NCBI RefSeq assembly: GCF_001598695.1
Contig: NZ_BCZK01000022.1
Location: forward strand, 1-47,968
From: Klebsiella oxytoca NBRC 105695
GTDB lineage: Bacteria; Pseudomonadota; Gammaproteobacteria; Enterobacterales; Enterobacteriaceae
Direction: 5' to 3'
DNA: 47,968 bases
A program made the translations under genes and the position numbers. Shown here piece by piece: positions 23,908-32,442 of this stretch; position 1 is the stretch's first letter; every line of letters begins with the position of its first letter. Under the pieces are notes generated by a model. That model was not told where the DNA came from, did not search any database, and worked only from the letters and a program-made list of their open reading frames with translations.

Positions 23908-24942
23908 ATGTCAGCGAAAAAAGTCACCATGAAGGATATAGCCAGAGACGCCAGAGTCGGTATCGCGACGGTGGACAGAGTGTTGAATAAACGAACTCCC
24001 GTGAAAGAGAGCACCGAACGTAAAGTGCTTGAGTCCGCCAGGCGCTTAGGCTTTGCGCTCGAACAATCGCAGTATCGGCTGGCAGCCGGTCAGTCGGCGA
24101 TCCCGCTGAGAATGGGGTTCATCCTGCTGCAGGAGTCGCACTCGTTTTACCATCAGCTTGCGCAGGCGCTTGAGCAGGCGGCATTGCCCTGGCATAGTCC
24201 GGCACAGGCGCCGGTGTTTCTGCATTATGACATTAACGCCATTGACGATATGGTTGCCGCAATCGCCCGCCTCAGCGAAGAGGTTGACGCAATCGGTATT
24301 GTGGCGCTGGATAATCCGCTTATCCGCCATGCCGTTGCTCAGGCCGTTGATAAAGGCGTGCGCGTCTTTACCCTGCTCTCCGATATGAGCATCCCGCAAC
24401 GCACCGGCTACATTGGGCTGGATAATCAGAAAGCGGGCCGCACCGCCGGTTGGGCGGTGGACAGACTGTGTCATGGAAGCGGCAAAATCGGCATTATCGT
24501 CGGCGATAACCGATTTATTTGTCAGGAAAGCTGCGAGATAAGTTTCCGTTCCTACCTGCGCGAACATGGCAAAGGCGACCGGGTGCTGGAGCCTGTACGC
24601 AGCCACGAACGCGCCGATATCGCCCGCCGGGTGACGGAGGAGATGCTGCAGCGTTATCCCGATCTGGAGGCCATCTACGCGCCCTGCGGCGGCGTGGAAG
24701 GGATTATCGCCGCGCTGCATGCGCATCAGCGTCAGCATCAGGTCACGCTGATTTGTCATGGCCCGGTAGACCACGGCGAGCTGGCGCTAATCGACGGGAC
24801 AATCGATCTCATGCTGGCTCATCGGCTTGCCGAATTCGCCTCAGCGACCGTCGATGCCTTTGTCCAGTGCGCTCACCAGCCGCAGGCGACGTTTATTAAC
24901 GCCCTGCAGCCTTTTGATTTACTCACCAAAGAAAACCTCTGA
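23908..24942 (+). CDS. LacI-family transcriptional regulator
   Basis: The product has 344 residues. The DNA-binding head is VTMKDIARDARVGIATVDRV followed by LNKRTPVKESTERKV (about 6-40), where A-T-V-D-R-V is a variant of the usual S-x-x-T-V-S-R-V turn. A periplasmic-binding-protein-like effector domain of about 270 residues follows, with DAIGIVALDNPLIRHAV, YIGLDNQKAGRTAGW and IYAPCGGVEGIIAALHA. This domain binds sugars or sugar derivatives. AGGAAGAG precedes the chosen ATG. Matching operators lie before this gene and before the next two genes, which it should repress. Confidence 0.92.
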   Translation: MSAKKVTMKDIARDARVGIATVDRVLNKRTPVKESTERKVLESARRLGFALEQSQYRLAAGQSAIPLRMGFILLQESHSFYHQLAQALEQAALPWHSPAQAPVFLHYDINAIDDMVAAIARLSEEVDAIGIVALDNPLIRHAVAQAVDKGVRVFTLLSDMSIPQRTGYIGLDNQKAGRTAGWAVDRLCHGSGKIGIIVGDNRFICQESCEISFRSYLREHGKGDRVLEPVRSHERADIARRVTEEMLQRYPDLEAIYAPCGGVEGIIAALHAHQRQHQVTLICHGPVDHGELALIDGTIDLMLAHRLAEFASATVDAFVQCAHQPQATFINALQPFDLLTKENL

Positions 24943-24950
24943 TCGGCGAA

Positions 24951-24973
24951 AGCGCGGGTATATTCTCCGCGCT
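24951..24973 (+). terminator. Stem-loop after the LacI-type gene
   Basis: AGCGCGG (24951-24957) pairs with CCGCGCT (24967-24973), nine bases after the stop codon. No T-run follows, so support is moderate. Confidence 0.4.
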
Positions 24974-24990
24974 CCGCTTCAGCGCTACAT

Positions 24991-25008
24991 TTGATAAAAA
25001 ACTATCAA
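24991..25008. promoter_or_regulatory. Operator copy 2 (sugar enzyme operon)
   Basis: TTGATA-AAAAAC-TATCAA is a perfect 6+6 inverted repeat, 118 bases before the next start codon. It is almost the same as the site at 23869-23887, giving the LacI-type regulator a binding site before both transcription units. Confidence 0.65.
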
Positions 25009-25126
25009 TTAAGACATCAAAATAAACCTTGAATTCCATCAAAGAATTTAAATTTCATGATTGTTGAAGATGAAATTTTCATTCAATACTGGTCATGTTT
25101 TCTCCTCATCTGAAAAGGAAGCCATC

Positions 25127-26050
25127 ATGACCATACATATTGCCAACGCGCCGTGCAGCTGGGGCGTCGATGATCCCAAAAATCCTTACCTGCCGCCGTG
25201 GACCAAGGTGCTGGAAGAGGCGGCGACGGCCGGTTATAAAAGTATTGAACTGGGGCCGTGGAGCTATCTGCCGACCCGAGCCGATGAACTCAGCGCCGCG
25301 CTGAATAAGCAGGGGCTGTCGCTGGTGGCCGGAACGATCTTTGACGATCTGGTCAGCGAAGAGAACTTTGCGAACATTGTCGCACTGACGCATAACATTT
25401 GCCGCAACCTGTCGCAGGTTCCTTCGGCGGAAAAGACGCCGGGCAACCCCTTCCAGCCGCCTTATCTGGTGATTATTGATTTCGGCAATCCGCTGCGGGC
25501 GAAATACGCCGGACACAGCGAACTGGCGCCCCGCCTCTCTCCCGACGACTGGCAGCGGATGATCGGCCATATTATTACCATCAGCCAACTGGCGTGGCAG
25601 GAGTACGGCGTTCGCCCGGTTATCCATCCTCACGCCGGCGGCTGCATCGAGTTTGCCGACGAAATCGACCTGCTCGCGGCGCAAATCCCCCATGATGTTG
25701 CCGGATTGTGTCTCGACACCGGCCATCTCTTCTATTCGGGTATGGACCCCATCAGCTGGCTGGATCGCCATTTTGATCGCCTTGACTACCTGCACTTTAA
25801 AGATGTCGATCCGCAGGTATTCAGGCGCGTGATTTCCCGCGGCATCGACTTCTTCTCTGCCTGCGCGGAGGGCGTGATGTGTCCGCTCGGCAGCGGCGCC
25901 ATTGATTATCCGGCGGTGCGCGCCTTTCTCGACAAACGCGGCTATCAAGGCTGGATCACCATTGAGCAAGAGCGCGACCCGCGCAACGTCGAGGGCAGCC
26001 TTAAGGCGGTCACGGAAAGCCTGCGCTACCTGCATTCGGTTGGTTTTTAA
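25127..26050 (+). CDS. Sugar isomerase/epimerase-like TIM-barrel enzyme (IolE-like)
   Basis: The product has 307 residues and the AP-endonuclease-2-type TIM barrel of xylose isomerase-like epimerases and inosose dehydratases. Visible are the start MTIHIANAPCSWGVDDPKNP, GYKSIELGPW, VIHPHAGGCIEF with metal-binding His/Glu, VAGLCLDTGHLFYSG (metal site Asp/His), DYLHFKDVD (His) and WITIEQERD (Glu near the C-terminus). These acids and histidines form the divalent-metal site. Such enzymes act on keto-sugars or keto-inositols. AAGGAAG precedes the ATG. The next gene is a Gfo/Idh/MocA oxidoreductase, which would supply a keto-substrate by oxidation. Exact substrate unknown. Confidence 0.88.
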   Translation: MTIHIANAPCSWGVDDPKNPYLPPWTKVLEEAATAGYKSIELGPWSYLPTRADELSAALNKQGLSLVAGTIFDDLVSEENFANIVALTHNICRNLSQVPSAEKTPGNPFQPPYLVIIDFGNPLRAKYAGHSELAPRLSPDDWQRMIGHIITISQLAWQEYGVRPVIHPHAGGCIEFADEIDLLAAQIPHDVAGLCLDTGHLFYSGMDPISWLDRHFDRLDYLHFKDVDPQVFRRVISRGIDFFSACAEGVMCPLGSGAIDYPAVRAFLDKRGYQGWITIEQERDPRNVEGSLKAVTESLRYLHSVGF

Positions 26051-26064
26051 TCGGGAGATGAAAC

Positions 26065-27237
26065 ATGATTAACGGTATTAAACCTGTTGGCCGGTCGTTA
26101 CGCTGGGGTATGGTGGGCGGCGGCGGAAGCAGCCAGATTGGCTATATTCACCGCTCCGCGGCGCTGCGCGACGGCACGTTTACCCTGCTGGCCGGGGCCT
26201 TCGATATTGACGCTCAGCGCGGGCGTGAGTTTGGCCAGCAGCTGGGCGTGGAGGCCGGGCGCTGTTACCCCGACTACGAAACGCTGTTTCGCGAAGAGGC
26301 CGCGCGGGAGGACGGTATTGAAGCGGTTTCCATCGCTACGCCGAACAATACCCACTACGCCATTTGCCGCGCGGCGCTGGAGGCCGGATTGCATGTGGTC
26401 TGCGAAAAACCGCTCTGTTTTACCGGCGAAGAGGCCGATGCGCTGGTGGCCCTGAGCGAAAAACAGCGCAAAATCATCGGCGTGACTTACGGCTACGCCG
26501 GTCATCAGCTGATTCTGCAGGCGCGGCAGATGATTGAGCAGGGGCTGCTGGGCGAGATACGCATTATCAATATGCAGTTCGCCCACGGTTTTCATAACCA
26601 GCCTGTGGAGCAGGAAAACCCCAGTACCCGCTGGCGAGTGGACCCGAAGTTTGTTGGTCCCAGCTACGTTCTGGGCGATCTCGCCACTCACCCGCTGTTT
26701 CTGGCGGAGACCATGGCGCCGAAGCTCAATATCACTCGCCTGATGTGCTCCCGCCAGAGCTTTGTCAAAAGCCGCGCGCCGCTGGAGGATAACGCGCATG
26801 TGCTGATGGAGTACGACAACGGCGCCGTGGGTTCGATGTGGTGCTCGGCGGTCAACAGCGGCTCAATGCACGGGCAGAAAGTCCGTATCGTCGGAGAAAA
26901 AGCCAGCCTTGAGTGGTGGGATGAACAGCCGAATCAGCTGCGCTATGAGATTCAGGGCGAGCCGGTGCGCATTCTCGAACGCGGTATGCCCTATCTGGAC
27001 CCGCTGGCTCTGCAGGATGACCGGATCGGCGGCGGCCATCCCGAAGGGCTGTTTGAGGCCTGGTCGAATTTGTACCGCCGCTTCGCCATCGCCATGGATG
27101 CTACCGATCGTCGCGACGCTGCTTTGCTGGAAAACTTCTGGTACCCGGATGCCAAAGCCGGTGCTCTCGGCGTGCATTGGGTTGAGAACTGCGTACGTTC
27201 AGCAGACAGTGGCGCCAGCTGGGTCGATTTCCATTAA
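26065..27237 (+). CDS. Gfo/Idh/MocA-family NAD(P)-dependent sugar dehydrogenase
   Basis: The product has 390 residues. The N-terminal Rossmann domain has RWGMVGGGGSSQIGYIHR (about 13-30, glycine-rich nucleotide loop), IATPNNTHYAICRAALEAGL and CEKPLCFTGEEA, where the Lys of EKP is the usual catalytic residue of the family. The C-terminal domain has LGDLATHPLFLAET with the second conserved His/Asp region. It probably oxidises a secondary hydroxyl of a sugar, glycoside or inositol. It lies 14 bases after the epimerase gene. An oxidation-epimerisation pair under a LacI regulator resembles the E. coli ycjS/ycjR logic, but there is no transporter here. Confidence 0.9.
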   Translation: MINGIKPVGRSLRWGMVGGGGSSQIGYIHRSAALRDGTFTLLAGAFDIDAQRGREFGQQLGVEAGRCYPDYETLFREEAAREDGIEAVSIATPNNTHYAICRAALEAGLHVVCEKPLCFTGEEADALVALSEKQRKIIGVTYGYAGHQLILQARQMIEQGLLGEIRIINMQFAHGFHNQPVEQENPSTRWRVDPKFVGPSYVLGDLATHPLFLAETMAPKLNITRLMCSRQSFVKSRAPLEDNAHVLMEYDNGAVGSMWCSAVNSGSMHGQKVRIVGEKASLEWWDEQPNQLRYEIQGEPVRILERGMPYLDPLALQDDRIGGGHPEGLFEAWSNLYRRFAIAMDATDRRDAALLENFWYPDAKAGALGVHWVENCVRSADSGASWVDFH

Positions 27238-27253
27238 TCCATAAATAATATTT

Positions 27254-27334
27254 GCCGGGCGGCGGCTGACGCCTTGCCCGGCCAAAGAGAATCGGGCCGT
27301 TCTGCGCCCGGCAAGACGCCAGCCGCCACCGGGC
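27254..27334. repeat. BIME: two inverted REP elements
   Basis: The first unit at 27254-27282 begins GCCGGGCGGCGGCTGACGCC and ends TTGCCCGGC. The second, at 27306-27334, is the opposite orientation: GCCCGGCAAGACGCCAGCCG and then CCACCGGGC. Both follow the enterobacterial REP palindrome pattern, with a 23-base spacer. Confidence 0.85.
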
Positions 27335-27374
27335 CAAAATGATGCACAACGGCCATTTATCGCAGTGTCTTAAC

Positions 27375-27387
27375 GTGACAGTGTCAC
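27375..27387. repeat. Palindrome GTGACA-G-TGTCAC
   Basis: A perfect 6+6 inverted repeat lies upstream of the thi-box. On the other strand it reads GTGACACTGTCAC, the same 13 bases found at 38571-38583. A variant, GTGACGTTGTCAC, is at 33987-33999. Confidence 0.5.
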
Positions 27388-27449
27388 CAACTCTCAGCAA
27401 ATTCACAGCATTGTAATCAAAAAGCGAATGTCGTATAACAGGTGCCAAA

Positions 27450-27533
27450 CCGAGGGGTGTCCCGTGAGGGCTGAGATGGCGTAAGCCGAACCCTTTGAAC
27501 CTGATCTGGGTCATGCCAGCGAAGGGACGGGTC
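27450..27533 (+). ncRNA. TPP riboswitch (thi-box)
   Basis: The conserved elements are in the right order: GAGGGGTGTCC, GGGCTGAGATGG (27469-27479 region), a variable stem (GGCGTAAGCC), ACCCTTTGAACCTGATCTGG and GTCATGCCAGCGAAGGGA. CTGAGA and CCTGATCTGG are the pyrimidine- and pyrophosphate-sensing cores of the TPP aptamer. It lies about 80 bases before the tenA start, so thiamin pyrophosphate should repress the tenA-thiZXY operon. Confidence 0.97.
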
Positions 27534-27613
27534 GGCATTTCCGCCAGTTTTGCGCCATTGCCTGTTCACACTTCTTTTAGCACGCCCGGATCTCCCTATT
27601 ATCAGGAGGTCCT

Positions 27614-28309
27614 GTGATTCTTCCCGCATTTACTCAGGGTATTTATGGTCGTCTGCGCCTGCAGGCCGGTGCTGACTGGCAGCGCTACGTCGCCCATCCC
27701 TTCCTGCGCCAGCTTGCCGACGGCACCCTTCCCGAACCCGCTTTCCGTCGCTATCTGACGCAGGACTACCTGTTCCTGATCCACTTTGCACGCAGCTACG
27801 CGCTGCTGGTGAGCAAGCTGCGTACCCTCGCGGAAATGCGCGTTGCCGCCGCGTCCATGAACGCCATTCTCGACGAACTGCCGCTGCACGTCGGCTACTG
27901 TACGGGATGGGGGTTGGATGAAGCGACGATGGCGGCTGAAGAGGAAGCCGCTGAAACGGTAAATTATACCCGCTACGTACTGGACATTGGCCACGCCGGC
28001 GATGCGCTGGATCTACTGGCGGCGCTGATGCCCTGCGTGGCCGGCTATGCGGAAATCGGCCTCGGTCTGCTGCACGACCCGGCGACCCGGCTGACTGCCA
28101 ACCCGTATGCCTCGTGGATCCGCAACTATGGTGATGAGGGCTACCTTAACGGCGTCAATGCAGCCTTAAACCTGCTGGAAACCCTCTGGCAGCAGCGCGG
28201 CGGCGAAGCACGTTTTGCCGAACTCAGCGCCATTTTTACGACCGCTACGCGCCTGGAGGCTAACTTCTGGCAAATGGGCCTTAACGCCCTCGCGGAGCGC
28301 CAGGCGTGA
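27614..28309 (+). CDS. tenA: TenA aminopyrimidine hydrolase (thiamin salvage)
   Basis: TenA hydrolyses base-degraded thiamin products such as 4-amino-5-aminomethyl-2-methylpyrimidine to the hydroxymethyl pyrimidine used by ThiD. The protein has 231 residues, all-helical. FRRYLTQDYLFLIHFARSYA near the N-terminus and AALMPCVAGYAEIG (Cys near 137, the catalytic Cys of classic TenA) are family marks; YASWIRNYGDEGY and EANFWQMGLNA close the active site with the C-terminal Glu. The start is GTG with AGGAGGT just upstream. It is the first gene of a riboswitch-controlled operon, overlapping thiZ. Confidence 0.95.
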   Translation: MILPAFTQGIYGRLRLQAGADWQRYVAHPFLRQLADGTLPEPAFRRYLTQDYLFLIHFARSYALLVSKLRTLAEMRVAAASMNAILDELPLHVGYCTGWGLDEATMAAEEEAAETVNYTRYVLDIGHAGDALDLLAALMPCVAGYAEIGLGLLHDPATRLTANPYASWIRNYGDEGYLNGVNAALNLLETLWQQRGGEARFAELSAIFTTATRLEANFWQMGLNALAERQA

Positions 28310-29034
28310 TGGCTCCCGGCATCGAAGTACGCGGACTGAGCCTGCGCTTTGGTTTACGACCGATCTTCGACAATTTGACGTTCTCTATTCCTGGCGGCCA
28401 GTGGAGCTCGCTGCTGGGGGCCAGCGGCGCCGGTAAAACCAGCCTCCTGCGCATCATCGCCGGGCTGGCGAAAGCCTCTGGGGGCGAAGTTCGCGCCAGC
28501 GATGGCCTGGCGATTGCCGGACGCCTGGCGTGGATGGGGCAAAAAGATCTGCTTTACCCGTGGCTAAGCGTGCGCGACAACGTCTCGCTGGGGGCGCGCC
28601 TGCGCGGGGAGCGCATCGATCACCTGCGCGTGACCACGCTGCTACAGCAGGTTGGGCTTGAACACTGCGCCGATGACCGCCCGGCCGCTCTCTCCGGCGG
28701 CATGCGTCAGCGTGCGGCGCTGGCGCGTACGCTCTACGAAGACCGGCCCATCGTGCTGATGGACGAGCCCTTTTCCGCGCTCGACACGATCACCCGCACG
28801 CGTATTCAGTCCCTGGCCGCCCGGCTGTTGGTGAACCGGACCGTTGTACTGATCACCCACGATCCGATGGAAGCCTGCCGTCTGAGCCACCGTCTGCTCG
28901 TCCTTTCCCCGGCCCCCGGCGGGATTGACGACACGCATCGCTTGTCCGGCATACCGCCGCGCGCGCCGGACGATCCGGCGCTATTAGCCGGTCAGGCGGA
29001 GTTGCTGCAACAGCTGATAAGGGCTAACGAATGA
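28309..29034 (+). CDS. thiZ: ABC transporter ATP-binding protein for thiamin precursor (ThiZ-type)
   Basis: The product has 241 residues and is a complete ABC ATPase: Walker A GASGAGKTS (about 40), Q-loop in WMGQKDLLYPWLSV, signature LSGGMRQRAALART, Walker B IVLMDEPFSALD and switch His in VLITHDPMEA. The Q-loop and LYPWLSV segment are typical of the SsuB/TauB/ThiZ group. It should drive uptake through ThiX. The ATG at 28309 overlaps the tenA stop (TGATG); a GTG at 28306 is also in frame. It is co-transcribed with tenA, thiX and thiY under the TPP riboswitch, which supports thiamin-related cargo. Confidence 0.92.
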   Translation: MAPGIEVRGLSLRFGLRPIFDNLTFSIPGGQWSSLLGASGAGKTSLLRIIAGLAKASGGEVRASDGLAIAGRLAWMGQKDLLYPWLSVRDNVSLGARLRGERIDHLRVTTLLQQVGLEHCADDRPAALSGGMRQRAALARTLYEDRPIVLMDEPFSALDTITRTRIQSLAARLLVNRTVVLITHDPMEACRLSHRLLVLSPAPGGIDDTHRLSGIPPRAPDDPALLAGQAELLQQLIRANE

Positions 29035-29771
29035 GCGCAAAACTGTTTCGCGCCGCCGTGGTGTTCTGCGGCCTGCTCCTGATTTGGTGGCTGGTGACCC
29101 GCAGCGGCATTCCCGCCTTTCTGCTGCCTTCGCCTTCGGCAGTGGCAAGCGCCCTGTGGGTCAACCGCGCCTACCTCGGTGGGCACACGCTGATCACATT
29201 AAGCGAGATCCTCAGCGGTCTCGCGCTCGGCGTTCTGCTCGGCGTGATACTGGCGCTGTGCATGATTGTTTCGCCGCGCCTTCAGCGTTGGCTGATGCCG
29301 TTGGTGCTGACCAGCCAGGCGATCCCGGTCTTTACCCTTGCCCCGCTGCTGGTGCTGTGGTTCGGCTTCGGGATGAGCGCCAAGGTTATGATGGCGGTGC
29401 TGGTGATCTTCTTTCCCGTCACCTCGGCGTTTTTTGACGGCCTGCGCCGGGTTAACCAGGACTATCTTGACCTCGCGCGCACCATGGGCGCCTCTTTTGG
29501 CGCGCAGCTGCGCCACGTCCGCATGATGGCTGCCCTTCCGGCCCTCGGTTCCGGTCTGCGGATGGCGGCCGCCGTTGCGCCCATCGGGGCGATTATCGGC
29601 GAATGGGTCGGTTCAGCCGAAGGACTGGGCTACGTCATGCTTAACGCCAATGCCCGTCTGCAAACCGATATCTGCTTTGCAGCCCTGTTTATTCTGGTGC
29701 TACTGACCGTCCTGCTGTGGCTGGCGGTGGATGCTTTTTTACACCGGCTGATTAACTGGACGCCGGAATGA
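29031..29771 (+). CDS. thiX: ABC transporter permease (ThiX-type)
   Basis: The permease has 246 residues and about six membrane helices. It has the SsuC/TauC/ThiX pattern: PAFLLPSPSAVASAL early, TLSEILSGLALGVLLGV, PLLVLWFGFGMSAKVMMAVLVIFFPV and the EAA-loop region DLARTMGASFGAQLRHVRM followed by LPALGSGLRMA. The EAA loop docks on ThiZ. AIIGEWVGSAEGLGYVM is also conserved. It overlaps thiZ by four bases (ATGA). With ThiY it imports a thiamin pyrimidine precursor. Confidence 0.92.
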   Translation: MSAKLFRAAVVFCGLLLIWWLVTRSGIPAFLLPSPSAVASALWVNRAYLGGHTLITLSEILSGLALGVLLGVILALCMIVSPRLQRWLMPLVLTSQAIPVFTLAPLLVLWFGFGMSAKVMMAVLVIFFPVTSAFFDGLRRVNQDYLDLARTMGASFGAQLRHVRMMAALPALGSGLRMAAAVAPIGAIIGEWVGSAEGLGYVMLNANARLQTDICFAALFILVLLTVLLWLAVDAFLHRLINWTPE

Positions 29772-29795
29772 CGCTCTTAAATAAAAGGACTAACC

Positions 29796-30731
29796 ATGCG
29801 TAAACGTGTTTATGCCGGTATAACGCTTGCCGCGCTGTTCAGCGGTCAGGCGCTGGCCAATGAAAAACTCACCCTGGTGCTGGACTGGTATATCAATCCC
29901 GACCACGCGCCGATCGTGGTGGCTGAACAGATTGGCGCCTTTAAAGAGGCGGGTCTGGACGTTAAAATTGTGCCACCGTCCGACCCGGCGCTGCCGCCGC
30001 GATTAGTCGCCGCCCGCCAGGCGGACCTGGCGATTACCTACCAGCCGCAGGTGCATTTTTTTGCCGATGAAGGTCTGCCGCTGGTCCGCGTCGGCACGCT
30101 GATTAATTCGCCGCTGAACACGGTGATCGCGCTGGATAAAAGCATCAAATCTCCCGCCGATCTGCAGGGCAAAAAAGTGGGGTATTCGGTAAGCGGAATC
30201 GAACAAGCGACGCTGGCCACTATGGCACAGCACGCGAAAATCGATCCCAAAAGCATCAAGCTCATCAATGTTAACTTTCAGCTGACCAGCGCCCTGCTGG
30301 CCGGACAGGTCGATGCGGTGATTGGCGGCTATCGTAATATCGAAGCGCTGGAACTGCAGCTTCAGGGGAAAGATCCGCAGGTGATGAACGTCGAGGATTA
30401 CGGCGTCCCGGCCTACGATGAGCTGGTGATTGTCGCCAACCGGGACGACGTCAACGCGCCGAAAATCAGGACGTTCCTGCAAGCGCTGCAAAAAGGCGTT
30501 GCTTACCTTCGCGCTCATCCGCAGGAAACCTGGCAGGCGTTTGCCGACGCGCATCCTGAACTTAACACGGAGCTGAACAAGCAGGCCTGGCTGAAAACTC
30601 TTCCTCTGTTTGCCAGCGATCCGGCAGCGCTGGATAAACCTCGTTATGAAGCTTATGAACAGTTTTTATATAACAACAAGTTGGTGAAAAAAGTCACACC
30701 TTTAACGAATTATGCGGTTGAACTGCACTAA
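29796..30731 (+). CDS. thiY: Thiamin-precursor binding protein (ThiY, NMT1/THI5-like)
   Basis: The protein has 311 residues with a signal peptide (MRKRVYAGITLAALFSGQALA). The mature part is an NMT1/THI5-like periplasmic binding protein: LTLVLDWYINPDHAPIVVAEQIGAF is the typical pyrimidine-site motif (DWxxNxxHxP), followed by DLAITYQPQV, INSPLNTVIALDKS and VGYSVSGIEQ. ThiY proteins bind N-formyl aminopyrimidine, the substrate chain that ends at TenA. It is last in the operon; a stem-loop follows. Confidence 0.94.
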   Translation: MRKRVYAGITLAALFSGQALANEKLTLVLDWYINPDHAPIVVAEQIGAFKEAGLDVKIVPPSDPALPPRLVAARQADLAITYQPQVHFFADEGLPLVRVGTLINSPLNTVIALDKSIKSPADLQGKKVGYSVSGIEQATLATMAQHAKIDPKSIKLINVNFQLTSALLAGQVDAVIGGYRNIEALELQLQGKDPQVMNVEDYGVPAYDELVIVANRDDVNAPKIRTFLQALQKGVAYLRAHPQETWQAFADAHPELNTELNKQAWLKTLPLFASDPAALDKPRYEAYEQFLYNNKLVKKVTPLTNYAVELH

Positions 30732-31038
30732 GTCATACCATTGCTGGCGGAAATCTTTCGCCAGCAATAGCCAGGCGGCAGTAATAAAAATTGCGAGAAT
30801 CCCTCACTAATAATTACAATTTTAAAGGTCTTTCATCCTTTAAAACACTTCTTTTTTATCAATGCGTTATGCGTTAATTTTGCAGTGTAAAAATAACGTA
30901 AATATAGCTTAATCAATAAAACGTTGAACGCGGTTCTAAAAAGCCATATATTGTGCCCGCTTTAATGCATGGCGATTCATTTTCTTACACCATTTTATTC
31001 AACCAGCGCTCAACCGTAACGCTGGTTGTGGGAGTGAT
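30732..31038. other. Intergenic region thiY/dat
   Basis: About 300 bases without a gene. A strong hairpin after thiY (30740-30768) is followed by a long AT-rich stretch that should carry the dat-ddc promoter. I saw no operator palindrome that I can support, and no small open frame with a binding site. Confidence 0.6.
30740..30768 (+). terminator. Stem-loop after thiY
   Basis: ATTGCTGGCG (30740-30749) pairs with CGCCAGCAAT (30759-30768), a perfect 10-bp stem with a 9-base loop, nine bases after the thiY stop. The T-run is missing. Confidence 0.6.
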
Positions 31039-32424
31039 ATGATGACGGATAAAGTCCGTATTGATACTTTAGGCGCAGATTTATTAGATGCAAACAACGA
31101 TACCTTTTTGGCCCGTCAGGCTGAATTCGAATCGAATGTCAGGAGCTACCCGCGCAAGCTGCCCCTTGCGATTACTAAAGCGGAAGGCGTCTGGCTGACC
31201 GATGCGGATAACAAACAGTATCTCGACTGCCTTGCCGGCGCAGGTACTCTGGCTCTCGGTCACAACCACCCTGATGTGCTGCAGAGCATCCAAAGTGTCA
31301 TTACCAGCGGCTTGCCGTTACATACTCTCGATCTCACCACTCCGTTAAAAGATCGCTTCTCTGAATACCTGCTTTCCCTGCTGCCGGGCGAAGGTAAAGA
31401 ATACTGCCTGCAGTTCACCGGTCCCTCCGGCGCTGACGCCGTAGAAGCGGCGCTGAAGCTGGCGAAAAAATACACCGGCCGTACTTCCGTAATCAGCTTC
31501 TCCGGCGGTTACCACGGGATGACCCACGGCGCGCTGTCCGTCACCGGTAACCTGTCGCCCAAAGCGGCGGTTAACGGCATGATGCCGGAAGTGCAGTTTA
31601 TGCCTTACCCGCACCAGTACCGCTGCCCGCTGGGTATCGGCGGTGAGGCCGGCGTAAAAGCGCTGACCTACTACTTCGAAAACCTGATTAACGACGTCGA
31701 AAGCGGCGTGCGTAAACCGGCGGCGGTGATCCTTGAAGCCGTTCAGGGTGAAGGCGGCGTGAACCCGGCTCCGGTCGAGTGGCTGCAGCGCATCCGTAAA
31801 GTGACTCAGGAACACGGCATTCTGCTGATCGTCGATGAAGTTCAGGCGGGCTTTGCGCGTACCGGTAAATTCTTCGCCTTCGAACACGCGGGCATCGAGC
31901 CGGACATTATCGTGATGTCGAAAGCCGTCGGCGGCGGTCTGCCGCTGGCCGTTCTCGGTATCAAAAAGCAGTTCGACGCCTGGGAACCGGGTCACCACAC
32001 CGGCACCTTCCGCGGCAACCAGCTGGCGATGGCGACCGGCCTGACCACCCTGCGCCACCTGAAAGACAATAACATTGCGGATAAAACCGCCGCTCAGGGC
32101 GAATGGCTGAAGGGCAAGCTGGCCGAGATGCAGAAACGCTATCCGGTGATTGGCCACGTTCGCGGTCTGGGCCTGATGATCGGTATTGAGATCGTTAAAC
32201 CGAACGAAGCGCCGGATCACATGGGCTGCTACCCGGCGGACGGCGAACTCTCCGCCCTGCTGCAGAAGAAATGCTTCGAAGCGGGCGTGATCCTCGAGCG
32301 CGGCGGTCGCCACGGCTGCGTGCTGCGTCTGCTGCCGTCCCTGCTGATCAGCAACGCTGAGCTGGAAATTTTCTTCGACAAATTTGAACAGGCCCTGCTG
32401 GCCGCCGGCGTAAAACCGGTCTGA
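31039..32424 (+). CDS. dat: Diaminobutyrate--2-oxoglutarate aminotransferase
   Basis: This class-III PLP aminotransferase makes L-2,4-diaminobutyrate from aspartate semialdehyde with glutamate as amino donor. The protein has 461 residues. [19 protein letters not shown] and [18 protein letters not shown] mark the Dat family; [19 protein letters not shown] binds the PLP phosphate, [16 protein letters not shown] carries the conserved Asp, and [13 protein letters not shown] has the Schiff-base lysine (K295). It closely resembles the Acinetobacter enzyme. Two adjacent ATGs (31039, 31042) follow GGAG; the second has the better spacing. It forms an operon with ddc, 18 bases downstream, for 1,3-diaminopropane synthesis. 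Confidence 0.95.
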   Translation: MMTDKVRIDTLGADLLDANNDTFLARQAEFESNVRSYPRKLPLAITKAEGVWLTDADNKQYLDCLAGAGTLALGHNHPDVLQSIQSVITSGLPLHTLDLTTPLKDRFSEYLLSLLPGEGKEYCLQFTGPSGADAVEAALKLAKKYTGRTSVISFSGGYHGMTHGALSVTGNLSPKAAVNGMMPEVQFMPYPHQYRCPLGIGGEAGVKALTYYFENLINDVESGVRKPAAVILEAVQGEGGVNPAPVEWLQRIRKVTQEHGILLIVDEVQAGFARTGKFFAFEHAGIEPDIIVMSKAVGGGLPLAVLGIKKQFDAWEPGHHTGTFRGNQLAMATGLTTLRHLKDNNIADKTAAQGEWLKGKLAEMQKRYPVIGHVRGLGLMIGIEIVKPNEAPDHMGCYPADGELSALLQKKCFEAGVILERGGRHGCVLRLLPSLLISNAELEIFFDKFEQALLAAGVKPV

Positions 32425-32442
32425 GTGGAGTAAGTGACCGCA

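Larger units (their letters stand above)
27238..27613. other. Intergenic region with BIME and TPP riboswitch
   Basis: No gene is present. In order it holds a pair of inverted REP units (27254-27334), a palindrome GTGACAGTGTCAC (27375-27387) and the thi-box leader of tenA (27450-27533), followed by the tenA ribosome binding site AGGAGGT. Confidence 0.85.
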
